NCBI RefSeq assembly: GCF_900456975.1 | Contig: NZ_UGYM01000002.1 | Coordinates: forward strand, 4,960,001 to 5,024,000 | From: Shewanella baltica | Lineage (GTDB): Bacteria; Pseudomonadota; Gammaproteobacteria; Enterobacterales; Shewanellaceae | Direction: 5' to 3' | DNA: 64,000 nt | Shown: one piece after another, positions 36,963 through 46,523 of the stretch | Position numbering within the stretch: the first letter of the stretch is position 1 | How the letters are laid out: each line of letters starts with the position of its first letter | Translations under genes and position numbers: made by a program | Notes under the pieces: generated by a model | Told to the model about the DNA's origin: nothing | Seen by the model: only the letters and a program-made list of their open reading frames with translations | Database searches by the model: none

Positions 36963-37469
36963 GATTCAGTATTTCGTATGAATTACCGCGCAAGTTATTT
37001 AATGGGGTCAAACACTGAGAATACTCTTTGTGTATGACCTCTGTTAAATTCATCGACAATTCTCAGTTATTGATCATTTTTATTGGGGATTCACTGTAAA
37101 TTTCAATTTATTCTTGTGGAACGGATAGGTTTTATAATGGATTGGTCAATGCCATTATGTTTTTATTTAAAATTCAATGCCTATCGAATAAATTACTCTT
37201 TTGTTTTTATCATTACCCATTCACTTATTATGTACTTTAGTATTTAACTCACATTTAAATTAATAAATGTCAGCTTTTGTTGACAGCTTTTTTCGTCACT
37301 TATTTGCATAGACGATTATTGTCACTTAGCTTCTTTAATGTTCTTTAGCTATAAAATTTTAGCAAAAACATTAGTCGTGAATATCATTGCGTCTAAAGCA
37401 AGCTGGCATTTAAAAATAATATTTAATCAATATTTAATCTGAGTAACTTACTAAAGGAATTTGATAAGT
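36963..37469. other. AT-rich intergenic region
   Basis: About 500 AT-rich bases before the M23 protease gene. No gene or repeat recognised; the end has AAAGGAA as ribosome site. The composition suggests a long regulatory region. Confidence 0.5.
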
Positions 37470-38762
37470 ATGAATTTTTTTAAAATACGTTGTGCGGTAT
37501 TGTGGATAGGCCGCGCGTTAAGTATCTCCGCGATATTAGCGTTACCATCGATGGCATCTGATATGCCAACTAGCCAGTATCATATTGATTCAGATGAAAT
37601 AAAAATGGTGAATATGCCTAGTGTGTTACTGCCATTTAATAATTTGATGTTTTTATATGGGGTAGATGCATCGCAGTTTGATTTAGCGGACTTTATTTAC
37701 GTTAATGCCCCTGACTTAATTGATAAAGAAGAGGCTATTACGCATTGGGCTGGATATTATAGTATTAACCCCAAAGTCATACTGACTTTGATGGAAATGC
37801 AATCTCAGTTAATTTCGTCTCCGACAGCGGAAGCGCTTAACCGACCTTTGGGAGCATTATCGGATAAGCAGGGCTTTGAGGAACAACTTCAAGATGTATT
37901 GGCTCAGTTATCACAACGTTTTTATGCCTATGAAGAGTCTCAATTAAAAGGCCTATACCCGTCAAGTACCGACGCAGTTAATGCATCGAGTTTCGCATTA
38001 TTGGCTTTGTTAAACGGTCGTAGGATAGAGCAGCATGCCGTTATGTCGGGTGAGCACGCTTTGGGATTGGACCCATTTATTGAGCAGTTTAGATTATTAT
38101 TTGGCAATACTGACCGTGAGTTGTTAATGAGTTCCGTTGTTCAAAATCCGCCAGTAGCTGATTCGACTCAGTCGATGCAACAAGTCGTCCCATTGGCTAG
38201 TATCACCGCGAGCAGTCTGCCACCCAGTAACATGTTGCAAATGCCTTGGCGACAGGGCTATTCATGGCAATCCAATGGTGCCCATTCGCATACTGGGTCT
38301 GGCTATCCGCTATCATCAATCGATGTCTCCTACGATTGGCCGCAATGGGGCAGTCCGACGTATTCGGTTGCTTCAGCACATGGCGGGACTGTTAATGTGT
38401 TGTCTCGCTGCCAAGTACGGGTGACAAATGCTAACGGTTGGGCGACTAACTATTATCATATGGATCAAATTACAGTGCGTAATGGTCAATATGTAAATCA
38501 AAATACCGTGATGGGCATTTATGCAAATAATAAAAATGCAGCCTTGTGTGAAGGCGGGAGTTCAACTGGGCCCCATTTGCATTTTTCTTTATTAAAGGAT
38601 GGCCGCCATGTGTCGTTGCAGGATGTACATTTGGGGCAATATAGAGTCAACATTGGTAGTTACAACTATGACAATAACTGTAGTCGTTTCAATCTGTTTG
38701 ATGTAAGTAACAATCGTACAATGTGCGCTTGGGCGCCGCTGTATAATGCGGGAAGTCTCTAA
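37470..38762 (+). CDS. Secreted M23 family metalloprotease (LasA/staphylolysin-like)
   Basis: 430 residues from ATG 37470, with AAAGGAA about ten bases upstream; an in-frame TTG at 37461 is too close to that site. An N-terminal signal (ALSISAILALPSMASD) is followed by a propeptide of about 210 residues. The mature part starts near PSNMLQMPWRQGYSW. Zinc ligands fit HSHTG...SSIDVSYDW and GPHLHFSLL (H-x-H). Cysteine pairs (CQV...C, CSRF...MC) match LasA-type enzymes that cut glycine-rich cross-bridges or elastin. Probably exported by type II secretion, by analogy. Confidence 0.88.
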   Translation: MNFFKIRCAVLWIGRALSISAILALPSMASDMPTSQYHIDSDEIKMVNMPSVLLPFNNLMFLYGVDASQFDLADFIYVNAPDLIDKEEAITHWAGYYSINPKVILTLMEMQSQLISSPTAEALNRPLGALSDKQGFEEQLQDVLAQLSQRFYAYEESQLKGLYPSSTDAVNASSFALLALLNGRRIEQHAVMSGEHALGLDPFIEQFRLLFGNTDRELLMSSVVQNPPVADSTQSMQQVVPLASITASSLPPSNMLQMPWRQGYSWQSNGAHSHTGSGYPLSSIDVSYDWPQWGSPTYSVASAHGGTVNVLSRCQVRVTNANGWATNYYHMDQITVRNGQYVNQNTVMGIYANNKNAALCEGGSSTGPHLHFSLLKDGRHVSLQDVHLGQYRVNIGSYNYDNNCSRFNLFDVSNNRTMCAWAPLYNAGSL

Positions 38763-38775
38763 TCCATGATAGAAA

Positions 38776-38793
38776 GCCCCTCAATCGAGGGGC
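38776..38793 (+). terminator. Hairpin after M23 protease gene
   Basis: GCCCCTC-AATC-GAGGGGC, 13 bases after the stop, with only a weak T-rich tail. Confidence 0.5.
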
Positions 38794-38865
38794 TGATATT
38801 ATGCGGAGCACAGTTGATCGCTAAGCTAGCTGGACCCTCAAATTATTTGGATATCCCCTGCTTCA

Positions 38866-39048
38866 ATTTTTGAATACCGATGACTTTTGGCGTGATTATC
38901 GCCGTATGGTCGCCGAGTTTGCGCGCGAGCCGCAAGAACAAGACTAGGGCACAGTCGCTGTGTTTAAAGATCTCTACGGTAACCTATGGGATTACTGCAA
39001 TTGAATGATGAGCATCCTATGGCGCACAGGTTAGCGTATCGGGAGTGA
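38866..39048 (+). pseudogene. Broken partial copy of the VOC gene at 36540-36962
   Basis: About 90% identical to 36785-36962 (TGAATACCGATGAC, GGCGTGATTATCGCCG, AAAGATCTCTACGGTAAC). Compared with the parent it has a 9-base deletion after GTCGCC, a Tyr codon changed to TAG (CAAGACTAG), and a one-base deletion in TGGGATTACTG. The 5' half is absent. It is a non-functional remnant 1.9 kb downstream of its source. Confidence 0.9.
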
Positions 39049-39051
39049 GGA

Positions 39052-40047
39052 TTAGAAATTCACACCTAATCCTAAGGTGTAGCTCGTATCTCTCGTATTG
39101 CCTATGACGGTTTTAGTGTCGTTAAAGTCATATTTAAAGGACAAATAAATCCGCTGAGTGAGCAGATATTTAAGCCCTAGGGTCGAGTTTGAGATGTAAT
39201 CAATCGCTGGTATATCTGGGAAGGCAATTTGCAGATCGGCGTAGGACTCTAAAATGCCATCAAACCAATATTGTTTATAGTTAAGCGATGCTGCCCAAGC
39301 GTTAAGCTCTAGCTTAAAAGACTGTTGTCCAAGCCAAAAATGGTTGTAGGTTACGACGAAGTCTAATTTATCGCGCCCAGCCCCCCAAAAACGATAACCA
39401 GGACCGAGCGCTGCATAATAGCTATGGCTATCTATGCCGAGCTTATCTTGTTGATAAAAATCTTCCTGACGTAACAGCCAATGCTCATTGATCAGATAGT
39501 CTAATGAATAATGTCCTTCGAAGGTGTTGCGCTTTGTCACGTCATCTTCGGTCTCGTAGCGCACTTCGGTCTTGAGATTGTGTCGCCATTGCAGGGTTTC
39601 CGCCGTGATATCCCCTTTGACATGCAGCTTCTGGCTATTTTTCTTGTTTTTAGTGACATCGAGTGAGCTTTCTACGCTGCCGTTATAATTCCAAGCTGAG
39701 TCCGCATAGCGTTGGGAAAATCTCAGCTCATCCACTGGGGTTTGTTGGTGATTAATCAATACCATGCCATGTTGTTCAGAAGCCTGAATACTGATGTCCT
39801 GTATTGAGCGGCCGACACTCCAAGGTTTAGGCGTTGAGACTTCAAAACTGAGAATAGCACTGCGCTGAATGGCAATCTTAGGGGCATAGCTGGTTTTGAT
39901 GATTAAATCTTGATCGTTGAATTCTTTGATTTCACCGCTAATTTTATCGCCATTGAGCAAGAAAACCGTATCGGCTAAGCACAAGGGGCTGAGGCTACAG
40001 AGCGTAGCAGCAAGGTACAATGCTGGATTGGATATCAGATTATGCAT
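39052..40047 (-). CDS. DUF481 family outer-membrane protein
   Basis: 331 residues. Signal peptide MHNLISNPALYLAATLCSLSPLCLA, then a short domain VFLLNGDKISGEIKEFNDQDLIIKT (ligand-like motif common in front of DUF481 barrels), then a beta-barrel region of alternating aromatic/polar strands (RQEDFYQQDKLGIDSHSYYAALGPGYRFWG) ending YTLGLGVNF, a typical barrel terminus with terminal Phe. Similar to the YdiY salt-induced outer-membrane family. Exact role unknown. It is convergent with the VOC remnant. Confidence 0.82.
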   Translation of the reverse strand: MHNLISNPALYLAATLCSLSPLCLADTVFLLNGDKISGEIKEFNDQDLIIKTSYAPKIAIQRSAILSFEVSTPKPWSVGRSIQDISIQASEQHGMVLINHQQTPVDELRFSQRYADSAWNYNGSVESSLDVTKNKKNSQKLHVKGDITAETLQWRHNLKTEVRYETEDDVTKRNTFEGHYSLDYLINEHWLLRQEDFYQQDKLGIDSHSYYAALGPGYRFWGAGRDKLDFVVTYNHFWLGQQSFKLELNAWAASLNYKQYWFDGILESYADLQIAFPDIPAIDYISNSTLGLKYLLTQRIYLSFKYDFNDTKTVIGNTRDTSYTLGLGVNF

Positions 40048-40185
40048 CTTGCTTGTGAGCTCAAAATAAGGGCGTTAGTGTGTGGTTATTCTACCTGAAC
40101 TCTAGCACTACAAAGCAATAACATTCGCTAAAAGTACTGATAAGGGATTGAAAACTGGCTCGCAATCCCTTACTTATTCGCCGTG

Positions 40186-40812
40186 TTAGCGGGAGTTAAT
40201 TTCAGTGATCTTGAGGTTAATTAACTGCTTCTGCCATTGAGCTTTATCTATGCCTTCGACCCAAATCACGCTGCTTTTACGCTGCTCGCCCTTGCGAAGA
40301 TAGGTTTCAGGCATGCGGAAAATAGCTTCCCACACTTCGAGTTTTTCGGTTTTGAGCAAAGTGCCATTATCGGCGAAGAAGCTGGCTTCCACTTCGACTA
40401 AGGTCACGTGTTCATTGCTGGTACTGGCAAGATCGAAACTGAGTCCGAGTTTATCGCCTTTCCATTGACCTTCGGCAAAGCTGACTTTGATGCCATCTTT
40501 ACCGGTTGAGCCTAGTAGCTCAGGTTGGGCAATTGCGGTGGCAGTCAAGGTGGTGACAGGCGCCGCTACAGTTTGAGTGGCGAGTGCAACACTTGGGACG
40601 CTGGCAATATTGCTTGAGGCGCTCACTGCCGTCGCTGCTAAGGCATTGGGCGCAGCTTTGGTTTCTGTGATCACATATTCCCAGGTAAAGTCGTCTTTGA
40701 GTCTGACTTGGGCGCCATTTTCTAGGGTGATTTGAGCTACGTCGGCGGCCATAACCGATGATGTTAGCAATAACAATGAGCTAAGTGCGCTAAGGCGTAA
40801 TGAAGTTTGCAT
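40186..40812 (-). CDS. DUF3157 family secreted protein
   Basis: 208 residues from ATG 40812, with GGAG upstream at a long spacing. Signal peptide MQTSLRLSALSSLLLLTSSVMA. The conserved N-terminal block ITLENGAQVRLKDDFTWEYVI is typical of DUF3157. A Thr/Ala/Val-rich linker (about residues 45-90) leads to an Ig-like beta domain (IKVSFAEGQWKGDKLGLSFDLASTSNEHVTLVEVEASFF). Role unknown; presumably periplasmic. Confidence 0.8.
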   Translation of the reverse strand: MQTSLRLSALSSLLLLTSSVMAADVAQITLENGAQVRLKDDFTWEYVITETKAAPNALAATAVSASSNIASVPSVALATQTVAAPVTTLTATAIAQPELLGSTGKDGIKVSFAEGQWKGDKLGLSFDLASTSNEHVTLVEVEASFFADNGTLLKTEKLEVWEAIFRMPETYLRKGEQRKSSVIWVEGIDKAQWQKQLINLKITEINSR

Positions 40813-41045
40813 TAATTTTCTGGCTCCGATATCCGTCTGAGTCAATATTCTGCCCTAACATAAACAATTTGCCGCATATTAGTCACTGTCTAAGTCGTGT
40901 TTTGACGAATAAAGTGGATTTAGCTGGAAGATACTGACTCGAATACAGATTGAGCTCACTGAGTGTGGCACTATATTGATAGCGCGGTGACAGGACACAG
41001 TCAGATAGCGGCAATGATCAATGAATTAAGCGTGAGGAGATTAAT

Positions 41046-41438
41046 ATGCAGATTAAACATGGAATTTATGGCGTCGTTATTAGCTTGGCATTGAGCGCGA
41101 CAGCATGGGCCGATGAAACCCCTAAAGTGGGCTGCGCGGCTAAGTTAGAAGCCATCAGTGCTGAACTAGCCCAAGCCAAAGCAGCGGGTAATAAACATAA
41201 AGTTGACGGGCTCGAAAAGGCCTATTACGAAGTCTCAACCCATTGTGATGACGACAGTTTATATGCCGAGCGCGCCGCCAAAGTTGCGGCTTTAGAAGAA
41301 AAACTGACTGAGCGCCAAAACGAGTTGGCTAAAGCCATAGAAGAAGGTCGTTCTATGGATAAAATCAATAAGAAACGCAATAAGGTCGCCGAAGTGGAAT
41401 TGGAGCTTGCTAAGGCGCGAGCCGAGCTAACCCAATAA
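41046..41438 (+). CDS. DUF1090 family periplasmic protein (YqjC-like)
   Basis: 130 residues. Signal peptide MQIKHGIYGVVISLALSATAWA, then CAAKLEAISAELAQAKAAG and HCDDDSLYAERAAKVAALEEKL, the two-cysteine helical pattern of DUF1090/YqjC, ending in a Lys/Glu-rich coiled coil. E. coli YqjC is a periplasmic protein of unclear role. GAGGAG precedes the ATG by five to eight bases. It stands alone, convergent with the next gene. Confidence 0.85.
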   Translation: MQIKHGIYGVVISLALSATAWADETPKVGCAAKLEAISAELAQAKAAGNKHKVDGLEKAYYEVSTHCDDDSLYAERAAKVAALEEKLTERQNELAKAIEEGRSMDKINKKRNKVAEVELELAKARAELTQ

Positions 41439-41474
41439 GTCGCCTAGGCTCAGTCGTTTGGATAAGCATTAGGC

Positions 41475-42053
41475 TTAGCCCGCGTAACCTATGCTCAAAA
41501 CTGTGGATTCTGTACTGGAGTTATAGCCCGCGCTCAGGATGAAATGTTCTGTAATGCGGTATCTTAGCCCAGCTTCTGCGCCCCAACGGGTGGTTTTATC
41601 TTCTTCCCATGTGGGCTTGCCATCGACAATTTTGGGTGAAATATTATTCGTGTAAGACACTGTGCTGATATAGCCGCTGCCGCCCGCATAAAAGCTTAAG
41701 TCGGCAGTGAGGCTGTAGCTTAACCCTAAGCGAAAGAGGCTTTCTTGGCGATATGACAGCGCTGGTTCTGGCACTATTACATCGGTTTCTCGGCTGCGGG
41801 CATAGCCGAGGTAATAGCCCCATTGCTGGTAATTATTATCGAAATGATAGGGTGCTAATGTAATGCCGTAGAGGTTGTCTGCAGCGGGAATGTAATCCAG
41901 CATGAGGGCGATATAAGAAGGATTGGCGGTTTTCTCTGATTTATCTGACATCACCAATGGCTTCGAAGTGCTATATTCGGCAGCTTGAAGTGGTTGGCTT
42001 AGGCTCAATAGTCCAAAGCTGAGACAGGCTAGCATAGATGAATAACGACTCAT
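41475..42053 (-). CDS. Hypothetical outer-membrane beta-barrel protein
   Basis: 192 residues, no named family. Signal peptide ends SQPLQA-AEYS. The rest alternates short amphipathic strands and turns (YGITLAPYHFDNNYQQWGYYLGYARSR, LFRLGLSYSLTADLSFYAGGSGYIST, WGAEAGLRYRITEHFILSAGYNSS) as in small eight-stranded OmpA- or OmpW-like barrels. AAGGAAA lies upstream of the ATG at 42053. Function unknown. Confidence 0.75.
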   Translation of the reverse strand: MSRYSSMLACLSFGLLSLSQPLQAAEYSTSKPLVMSDKSEKTANPSYIALMLDYIPAADNLYGITLAPYHFDNNYQQWGYYLGYARSRETDVIVPEPALSYRQESLFRLGLSYSLTADLSFYAGGSGYISTVSYTNNISPKIVDGKPTWEEDKTTRWGAEAGLRYRITEHFILSAGYNSSTESTVLSIGYAG

Positions 42054-42261
42054 GGGATGATTTCCTTGGGAACAGGTTGAAGATTGTTCATTTTCCTTTG
42101 TGCTCGGTCAATTCAAAATGCTAAAATCTCTTTTAAAATAAGTGTTTGTAAATTTATTGTGTTTGGATATCAGTATTTTCTAGGGTGACATTAACCGAGG
42201 TCAACTCGGCGGTTACCTTTGTATGGGTTTGTTGCGCTAGCGCCTACGTTGGAGTGGAATT

Positions 42262-43530
42262 GTGGATCAGGAAATAAGGCTCGAAATTTCGGCATGGCTA
42301 GCGGGCTTTGGGATTGATAGCCAACCCTCGGACGGCATATCAACCAGCATCATGATCATTGCCTGCTTACTGCTCGCGGGAATCGCTTATTTCATTGTTC
42401 GACGCGTGGTCATACGTGCGGTCAACATGGTGATCCTCCGCTCCAAAGTTACCTGGGACGACGTGTTCATGCGTTACAAGGTGCTCGAAAAGCTGGCCAT
42501 GCTAGTGCCTGCAATCGTGCTCAATCTATTAGTGCCCATCGCCTTAACCGAACATCAAATCTTAAGTAATTTAATCGACCGGTTGCTGAGTATTTGGCTG
42601 GTGGTGCTGATGATCCGCGCTATTTATGCGGGTTTAGATGCGGTCGATGAAATTTCAGATGTCAATCTGGTGAGCCGACGTTTACCCGTTAAAAGCTTTG
42701 TGCAGTTAACTAAGCTGTTTTTATTTTTTGTCGGCATTATCGTTTCTATCTCCATCTTGGCCGATCAGTCCCCTGTGTACTTCCTTAGCGGCTTAGGTGT
42801 GGCGACGGGTTTTGTGATGTTAGTGTTCCGCGACACTATTTTAGGTTTTGTGGCGGGTATTCAGTTAGCAGCAAACCGCATGGTGAGCAAGGGCGACTGG
42901 ATCCAGATGGACAAATATGGCGCCGACGGTGCGGTAGAAGAAGTCTCGCTGACCACAGTTAAAGTGCGTAACTGGGACAAAACCATCACTATGATCCCCG
43001 CCTATGCCTTAGTGTCGGATGCGTTTCGCAACTGGCGTGGTATGTCTGAGTCGGGTGGGCGTAGGATCAAACGCGCTGTTAATATCGACATCAACAGCAT
43101 TAAGTTTTTGAGCGAGGAAGAGCACGAACGTCTCAGTAAGATCAATTGCTTAAAAGAATATTTCCCTGCCAAAATCAACGAAATCCGCGAGGCGAATGCC
43201 AGAGTCTCTGATCTTGATATGAAAGTGAATGGTCGCCATTTGACTAACGTCGGCACCTTCCGCGCTTACCTGCAGGAATACCTACAGCGTCACGATAAAG
43301 TGCACAAGGACATGACCCTAATGGTGCGTCAGCTCGCACCAACCACAGAGGGTCTACCAATCGAGATTTATATCTTCACTAACGATACTCGCTGGGCATT
43401 TTATGAAGCGATACAAGCAGATATCTTCGACCATGTTTTTGCAATATTGCCTGAGTTTGGTCTGCAGGCTTTCCAAGCGCCAACGGGTAACGATATTCGC
43501 AGCTTAAAATCGGTGAAGGTCGAGGGTTAG
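42262..43530 (+). CDS. Mechanosensitive channel of MscS superfamily (YbdG-like)
   Basis: 422 residues, the size of E. coli YbdG/MscM (415). Transmembrane helices lie at about 28-50, 70-95, 105-125 and 150-175, with the pore helix and MscS core VYFLSGLGVATGFVMLVFRDTILGFVAGIQLAANRMVSKGDWIQMDKYGADGAVEEVSL at about 170-230. A C-terminal cytoplasmic vestibule follows. The start is GTG 42262 with GGAG upstream. Protects against osmotic downshock by analogy. Its 3' end overlaps the convergent LysE gene by four bases. Confidence 0.9.
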   Translation: MDQEIRLEISAWLAGFGIDSQPSDGISTSIMIIACLLLAGIAYFIVRRVVIRAVNMVILRSKVTWDDVFMRYKVLEKLAMLVPAIVLNLLVPIALTEHQILSNLIDRLLSIWLVVLMIRAIYAGLDAVDEISDVNLVSRRLPVKSFVQLTKLFLFFVGIIVSISILADQSPVYFLSGLGVATGFVMLVFRDTILGFVAGIQLAANRMVSKGDWIQMDKYGADGAVEEVSLTTVKVRNWDKTITMIPAYALVSDAFRNWRGMSESGGRRIKRAVNIDINSIKFLSEEEHERLSKINCLKEYFPAKINEIREANARVSDLDMKVNGRHLTNVGTFRAYLQEYLQRHDKVHKDMTLMVRQLAPTTEGLPIEIYIFTNDTRWAFYEAIQADIFDHVFAILPEFGLQAFQAPTGNDIRSLKSVKVEG

Positions 43531-44150
43531 TCTCGACTGATCAGAATCGCGGCTAAGGTAAGAAATACACCGCCGCTGGTTCTGTCAAACCAATGCAGCT
43601 TGTTGCTCGCCTTTAGGCTGGGCGCAAGCACATTGGCCATGCTGGCGTAAATCATCACAAAGCTAAAATCCACTATTGCCCAAGTGGCTGCCAGTATCAT
43701 AAGTTGCGGTAATTGCGGCGCGGCAAGATTGATAAATTGCGGAAACAGCGCGGCAAAAAACAGTAAATCCTTGGGATTACTGATCCCCACTAGAAACGCC
43801 TGCTGATAAAGTTGCCTTGGTGTGCCTTTTCCTTTTGATTGGCTGATCTCAAGGGGCTGATCTTGGTTTTTGGTCAACAACAGCTTAATACCTAAAAACA
43901 CTAAATAGGCCGCACCGCACCATTTTAGCAGGGTAAAACCGTATTCTGAGGCGCTGATAATGGCGCCTAATCCCGCCGCTGATGCCATCATCAAGACTAA
44001 TGCGGCACTCACACTGCCAAGACCAGTGGCCATGCTGCGCATCTTACCGAAATGGATCCCGTGGGACATAGACAGCATAGCGATGGGGCCGGGTGAGATC
44101 CCAATCAATACAATGGCCAAGAGATAGAGTAACCAAGTTTCGGGTTGCAT
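43527..44150 (-). CDS. LysE/RhtB family amino-acid exporter
   Basis: 207 residues, six hydrophobic segments. The motif GISPGPIAMLSMSHGIHFGKMRSMATGLG near residue 17 is the signature of the LysE/RhtB family, which exports amino acids or homoserine lactone. GISNPKDLLFFAALFPQFI is the second family block. Substrate not predictable. It overlaps the mscS-type gene end-to-end by four bases and follows the acyltransferase gene by 26 bases on the same strand, so the two may share a message. Confidence 0.9.
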   Translation of the reverse strand: MQPETWLLYLLAIVLIGISPGPIAMLSMSHGIHFGKMRSMATGLGSVSAALVLMMASAAGLGAIISASEYGFTLLKWCGAAYLVFLGIKLLLTKNQDQPLEISQSKGKGTPRQLYQQAFLVGISNPKDLLFFAALFPQFINLAAPQLPQLMILAATWAIVDFSFVMIYASMANVLAPSLKASNKLHWFDRTSGGVFLTLAAILISRD

Positions 44151-44176
44151 GTGTGCCGCTCTAGATGGGGGAAATA

Positions 44177-44740
44177 TTAATGCTTCGCGCTCGCCACAAA
44201 ATCAGGGATCACCTTAGGATGGCGACCTTTAATGGTGCGATAAAAGCTTAAAATCTCGTGCATGTCGGTCGCGATATCACCACTGGGTTGCAGTGGCGTG
44301 CGGATAACGACAGTGCGGCGGCTAAAGTCTAAGCCAACGGGAGTGATAGGCACGTGAGCCTTGCAGGCAATATGGTAGAAGCCGCACTTCCAGCGTGTTA
44401 CTGGGCTGCGAGTACCTTCGGGCGCCAACGCTAGCTTATAATCGGTTTTCGACTCAAACAGCTGCACAGCGGCATCGACCAAGTTGTTGTTTTTGCGTCT
44501 ATCCACTGGGCTGCCGCCAATCGCGCGGAAGAACCATCCCCAAGGCGGGATAAAGAGTTGGTGTTTACCGAGAAAGTGAATTCGAGTGCCAAGCGCCCCA
44601 CGAGCTAAGATACCCACGATGAAGTCCCAGTTACTGGTATGCGGCGCGACTATGATGATGTATTTAGCGCAGTCGGGCAGTTGGCCTTCTATCTGCCAGC
44701 CTGAAAGCTTAAGTAGCCAACGGCAAAGTGGTGTAAACAT
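44177..44740 (-). CDS. Acyltransferase, PlsC-like (1-acylglycerol-3-phosphate family)
   Basis: 187 residues. The acyltransferase motif H-x4-D appears as APHTSNWDF near residue 32, with the substrate-binding GTRS in LAPEGTRSPVTRWKCGFYHIA near 108. Family members transfer acyl groups to lysophosphatidate or related lipids at the inner membrane. It is shorter than housekeeping PlsC (about 245), so it is a side-branch member. Probably co-transcribed with the LysE-type gene. Confidence 0.88.
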   Translation of the reverse strand: MFTPLCRWLLKLSGWQIEGQLPDCAKYIIIVAPHTSNWDFIVGILARGALGTRIHFLGKHQLFIPPWGWFFRAIGGSPVDRRKNNNLVDAAVQLFESKTDYKLALAPEGTRSPVTRWKCGFYHIACKAHVPITPVGLDFSRRTVVIRTPLQPSGDIATDMHEILSFYRTIKGRHPKVIPDFVASAKH

Positions 44741-44833
44741 AGTTCGGTGCCCAGAGTCGAAAAATTAATAATATCATCAGCTTTTTTAGATTTTAAATTG
44801 GCTTAAGCAAGATAGTCTGTGCTGAATTCGCGA

Positions 44834-45098
44834 TATACCCAAACAACCTCAAGATGCAGGATTCAGCGGGAATTGAACTCATTTTAGGCAAGGCGGCTAT
44901 TTGCGGACCTAGTGGACTAAGTTAAAAATAGCCAACACGGCATAAAATGCGTTAAAACCCGCCGGGACGGAGCGCCTAGGGCACCCCACTTCATTGTTGC
45001 ATCAATTCAAAAGGTGGTCGACATTCCTTCATTGAAGCGCCTTGAATTGGTGTACCCTAGACGCTCTGAAACTCGTATCTTGAGGTAGCTTGGGTATA
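44834..45098 (+). repeat. MITE-like repeat, copy 1
   Basis: 265 bases bounded by TATACCC and GGGTATA. The ends form imperfect terminal inverted repeats of about 37 bases (TATACCCAAACAACCTCAAG versus TATACCCAAGCTACCTCAAG from the other end). No open frame. A second copy lies in inverted orientation at 48362-48675; shared interior blocks include TTTGCGGACCTAGTGG, CCAACACGGCATAAA, GGAGCGCCTAGGG and AATTCAAAAGGTGG. Confidence 0.88.
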
Positions 45099-45132
45099 AT
45101 ACAGTCTAACCTGATTGTGGGGGAACAATACT

Positions 45133-45585
45133 ATGTTGAAAAATGGACTATTAAACAAGGTTAGCTGGCAGCGTGTTTTTGCGGCACTTTTACTCTTAGT
45201 GACTTGCCATGTGAGTGCGGTGCCGACGGATGAAATTACGCAGATGCTCAAAGGCCAAGAAGACGCCTGGAATCGCGGCGATCTCGATGCTTATATGCAA
45301 GGCTACTGGAAGAGCGGGCAACTGCGCTTTGTCTCTAACGGTAAGTTCCGTTTCGGTTGGGAGGATACGCTCGCTGCCTATAAGAAAAATTATCCCAATA
45401 AAGAAGCGCTTGGTGAGCTGAAGTTCACGATCAAAGAAATCAAAATGCTCAGCAATTACGCCGCTATGGTCGTTGGGCGCTGGGATTTACGGCGGATAAA
45501 AGATGCCCCAACGGGCGTGTTTACCCTGTTGATTGAGAAAATTGACGATCGTTGGGTGATCACTATGGATCACAGTTCGGACTAA
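45133..45585 (+). CDS. Secreted NTF2-like (DUF4440/SnoaL type) protein
   Basis: 150 residues from ATG 45133, with GGGGGAA about eight bases upstream. A signal peptide ends near CHVSA. The rest (EITQMLKGQEDAWNRGDLDAYMQGYWKSGQLRFVSNG...GWEDTLAAYKKNYP...WDLRRIKDAPTGVFTLLIEKIDDRWVITMDHSS) has the cone-shaped NTF2-like pattern of DUF4440. Binding partner or reaction unknown. Its promoter region abuts the MITE-like repeat, whose end contributes a TATAAT. Confidence 0.8.
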   Translation: MLKNGLLNKVSWQRVFAALLLLVTCHVSAVPTDEITQMLKGQEDAWNRGDLDAYMQGYWKSGQLRFVSNGKFRFGWEDTLAAYKKNYPNKEALGELKFTIKEIKMLSNYAAMVVGRWDLRRIKDAPTGVFTLLIEKIDDRWVITMDHSSD

Positions 45586-45658
45586 GCTACTGCTTTAATT
45601 GAACAATAGCGCTGACCAAAGTGCGCCGTTTCAATACAAGGCTGCACAGTTGCTCAGT

Positions 45659-46462
45659 TTAGATTTGCGTTAGTAAACAGTCTGGCTTAGCGGGTGGTTC
45701 GGCGGGCAGGGTTAAATGGAAATCCTGCTGTCCGAGCTGTCTACCTTTGCCGTCGTATCTCACTTCGGTGAAATGCATGCCGCCCTCAGCATCTTCAAGC
45801 AGAATGCTGGTGGAGCGCGTGCCATAGTCGGGGTGACGAATATAAATCGCGGCTAAGCGCCGTTCCCACTCGATCCCCACTCCCGTGTTAGGTAATTCAT
45901 TATCTTGTGGTTGGGAGTCGTCTTTCATCAGCTGTAACAGCGCTTGCACTTCTAGGTTGTCGGACTGATTGATCACGGCTTCTAGCGCTTGCTGTCCCTT
46001 CGCCATTTTCGGCCAAATATCATCGAGCGCCCCATTGCTAATGGCATGAAACCCATCGGCGAGTTTGACTGTGTCTTTATTGATACTGTTAAAACAATAT
46101 AAGTCAGTACCTTGGCCGAAGACGAGGTTGAATGGCTGATAATTGTCACTGTGCTCAATGAGCCAATTCGGGCAAATGAGCGAGCCTGAACTTAGGGTCA
46201 TAGTGATGAGTTCACCGCGGCTACGCATGGCTTCAGGATTCTTTTGCGGTACGCGCAGATTCGTCACTGCGGCGACTTGTCCCTGTTTATTCACCCCAAA
46301 CCAAGTGCCGCCCGCCTGCAGATCTTTACCTGCGAGTATGTTTTCTTCCGGTGGCCAAAAGTGCGCTGGCGCGGTCGGTCTATGGTGAAACTCGTCACGG
46401 TTGGCACAGATGATTAAGGGATACTTAGGATGGGCATTAATGGCGACAAAGAGTATGCACAT
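45659..46462 (-). CDS. NRDE family protein (TANGO2-like)
   Basis: 267 residues. The N-terminus MCILFVAINAHPKYPLIICANRDEFHHRPTAPA contains Cys2 and the NRDE motif of the TANGO2/NRDE family. Family members have been linked to haem movement and Golgi organisation in eukaryotes; the bacterial role is unclear. The Ntn-hydrolase-like start at Cys2 is a family trait. GTWFGVNKQGQVAAVTNLR is also conserved. It lies 60 bases upstream of the next gene on the map, same strand. Confidence 0.9.
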   Translation of the reverse strand: MCILFVAINAHPKYPLIICANRDEFHHRPTAPAHFWPPEENILAGKDLQAGGTWFGVNKQGQVAAVTNLRVPQKNPEAMRSRGELITMTLSSGSLICPNWLIEHSDNYQPFNLVFGQGTDLYCFNSINKDTVKLADGFHAISNGALDDIWPKMAKGQQALEAVINQSDNLEVQALLQLMKDDSQPQDNELPNTGVGIEWERRLAAIYIRHPDYGTRSTSILLEDAEGGMHFTEVRYDGKGRQLGQQDFHLTLPAEPPAKPDCLLTQI

Positions 46463-46523
46463 AACAGGCTAAATTAATCCAAAGGTAGATTAACTTAGCC
46501 TGTCTGCTCACAAATGAACAGTG

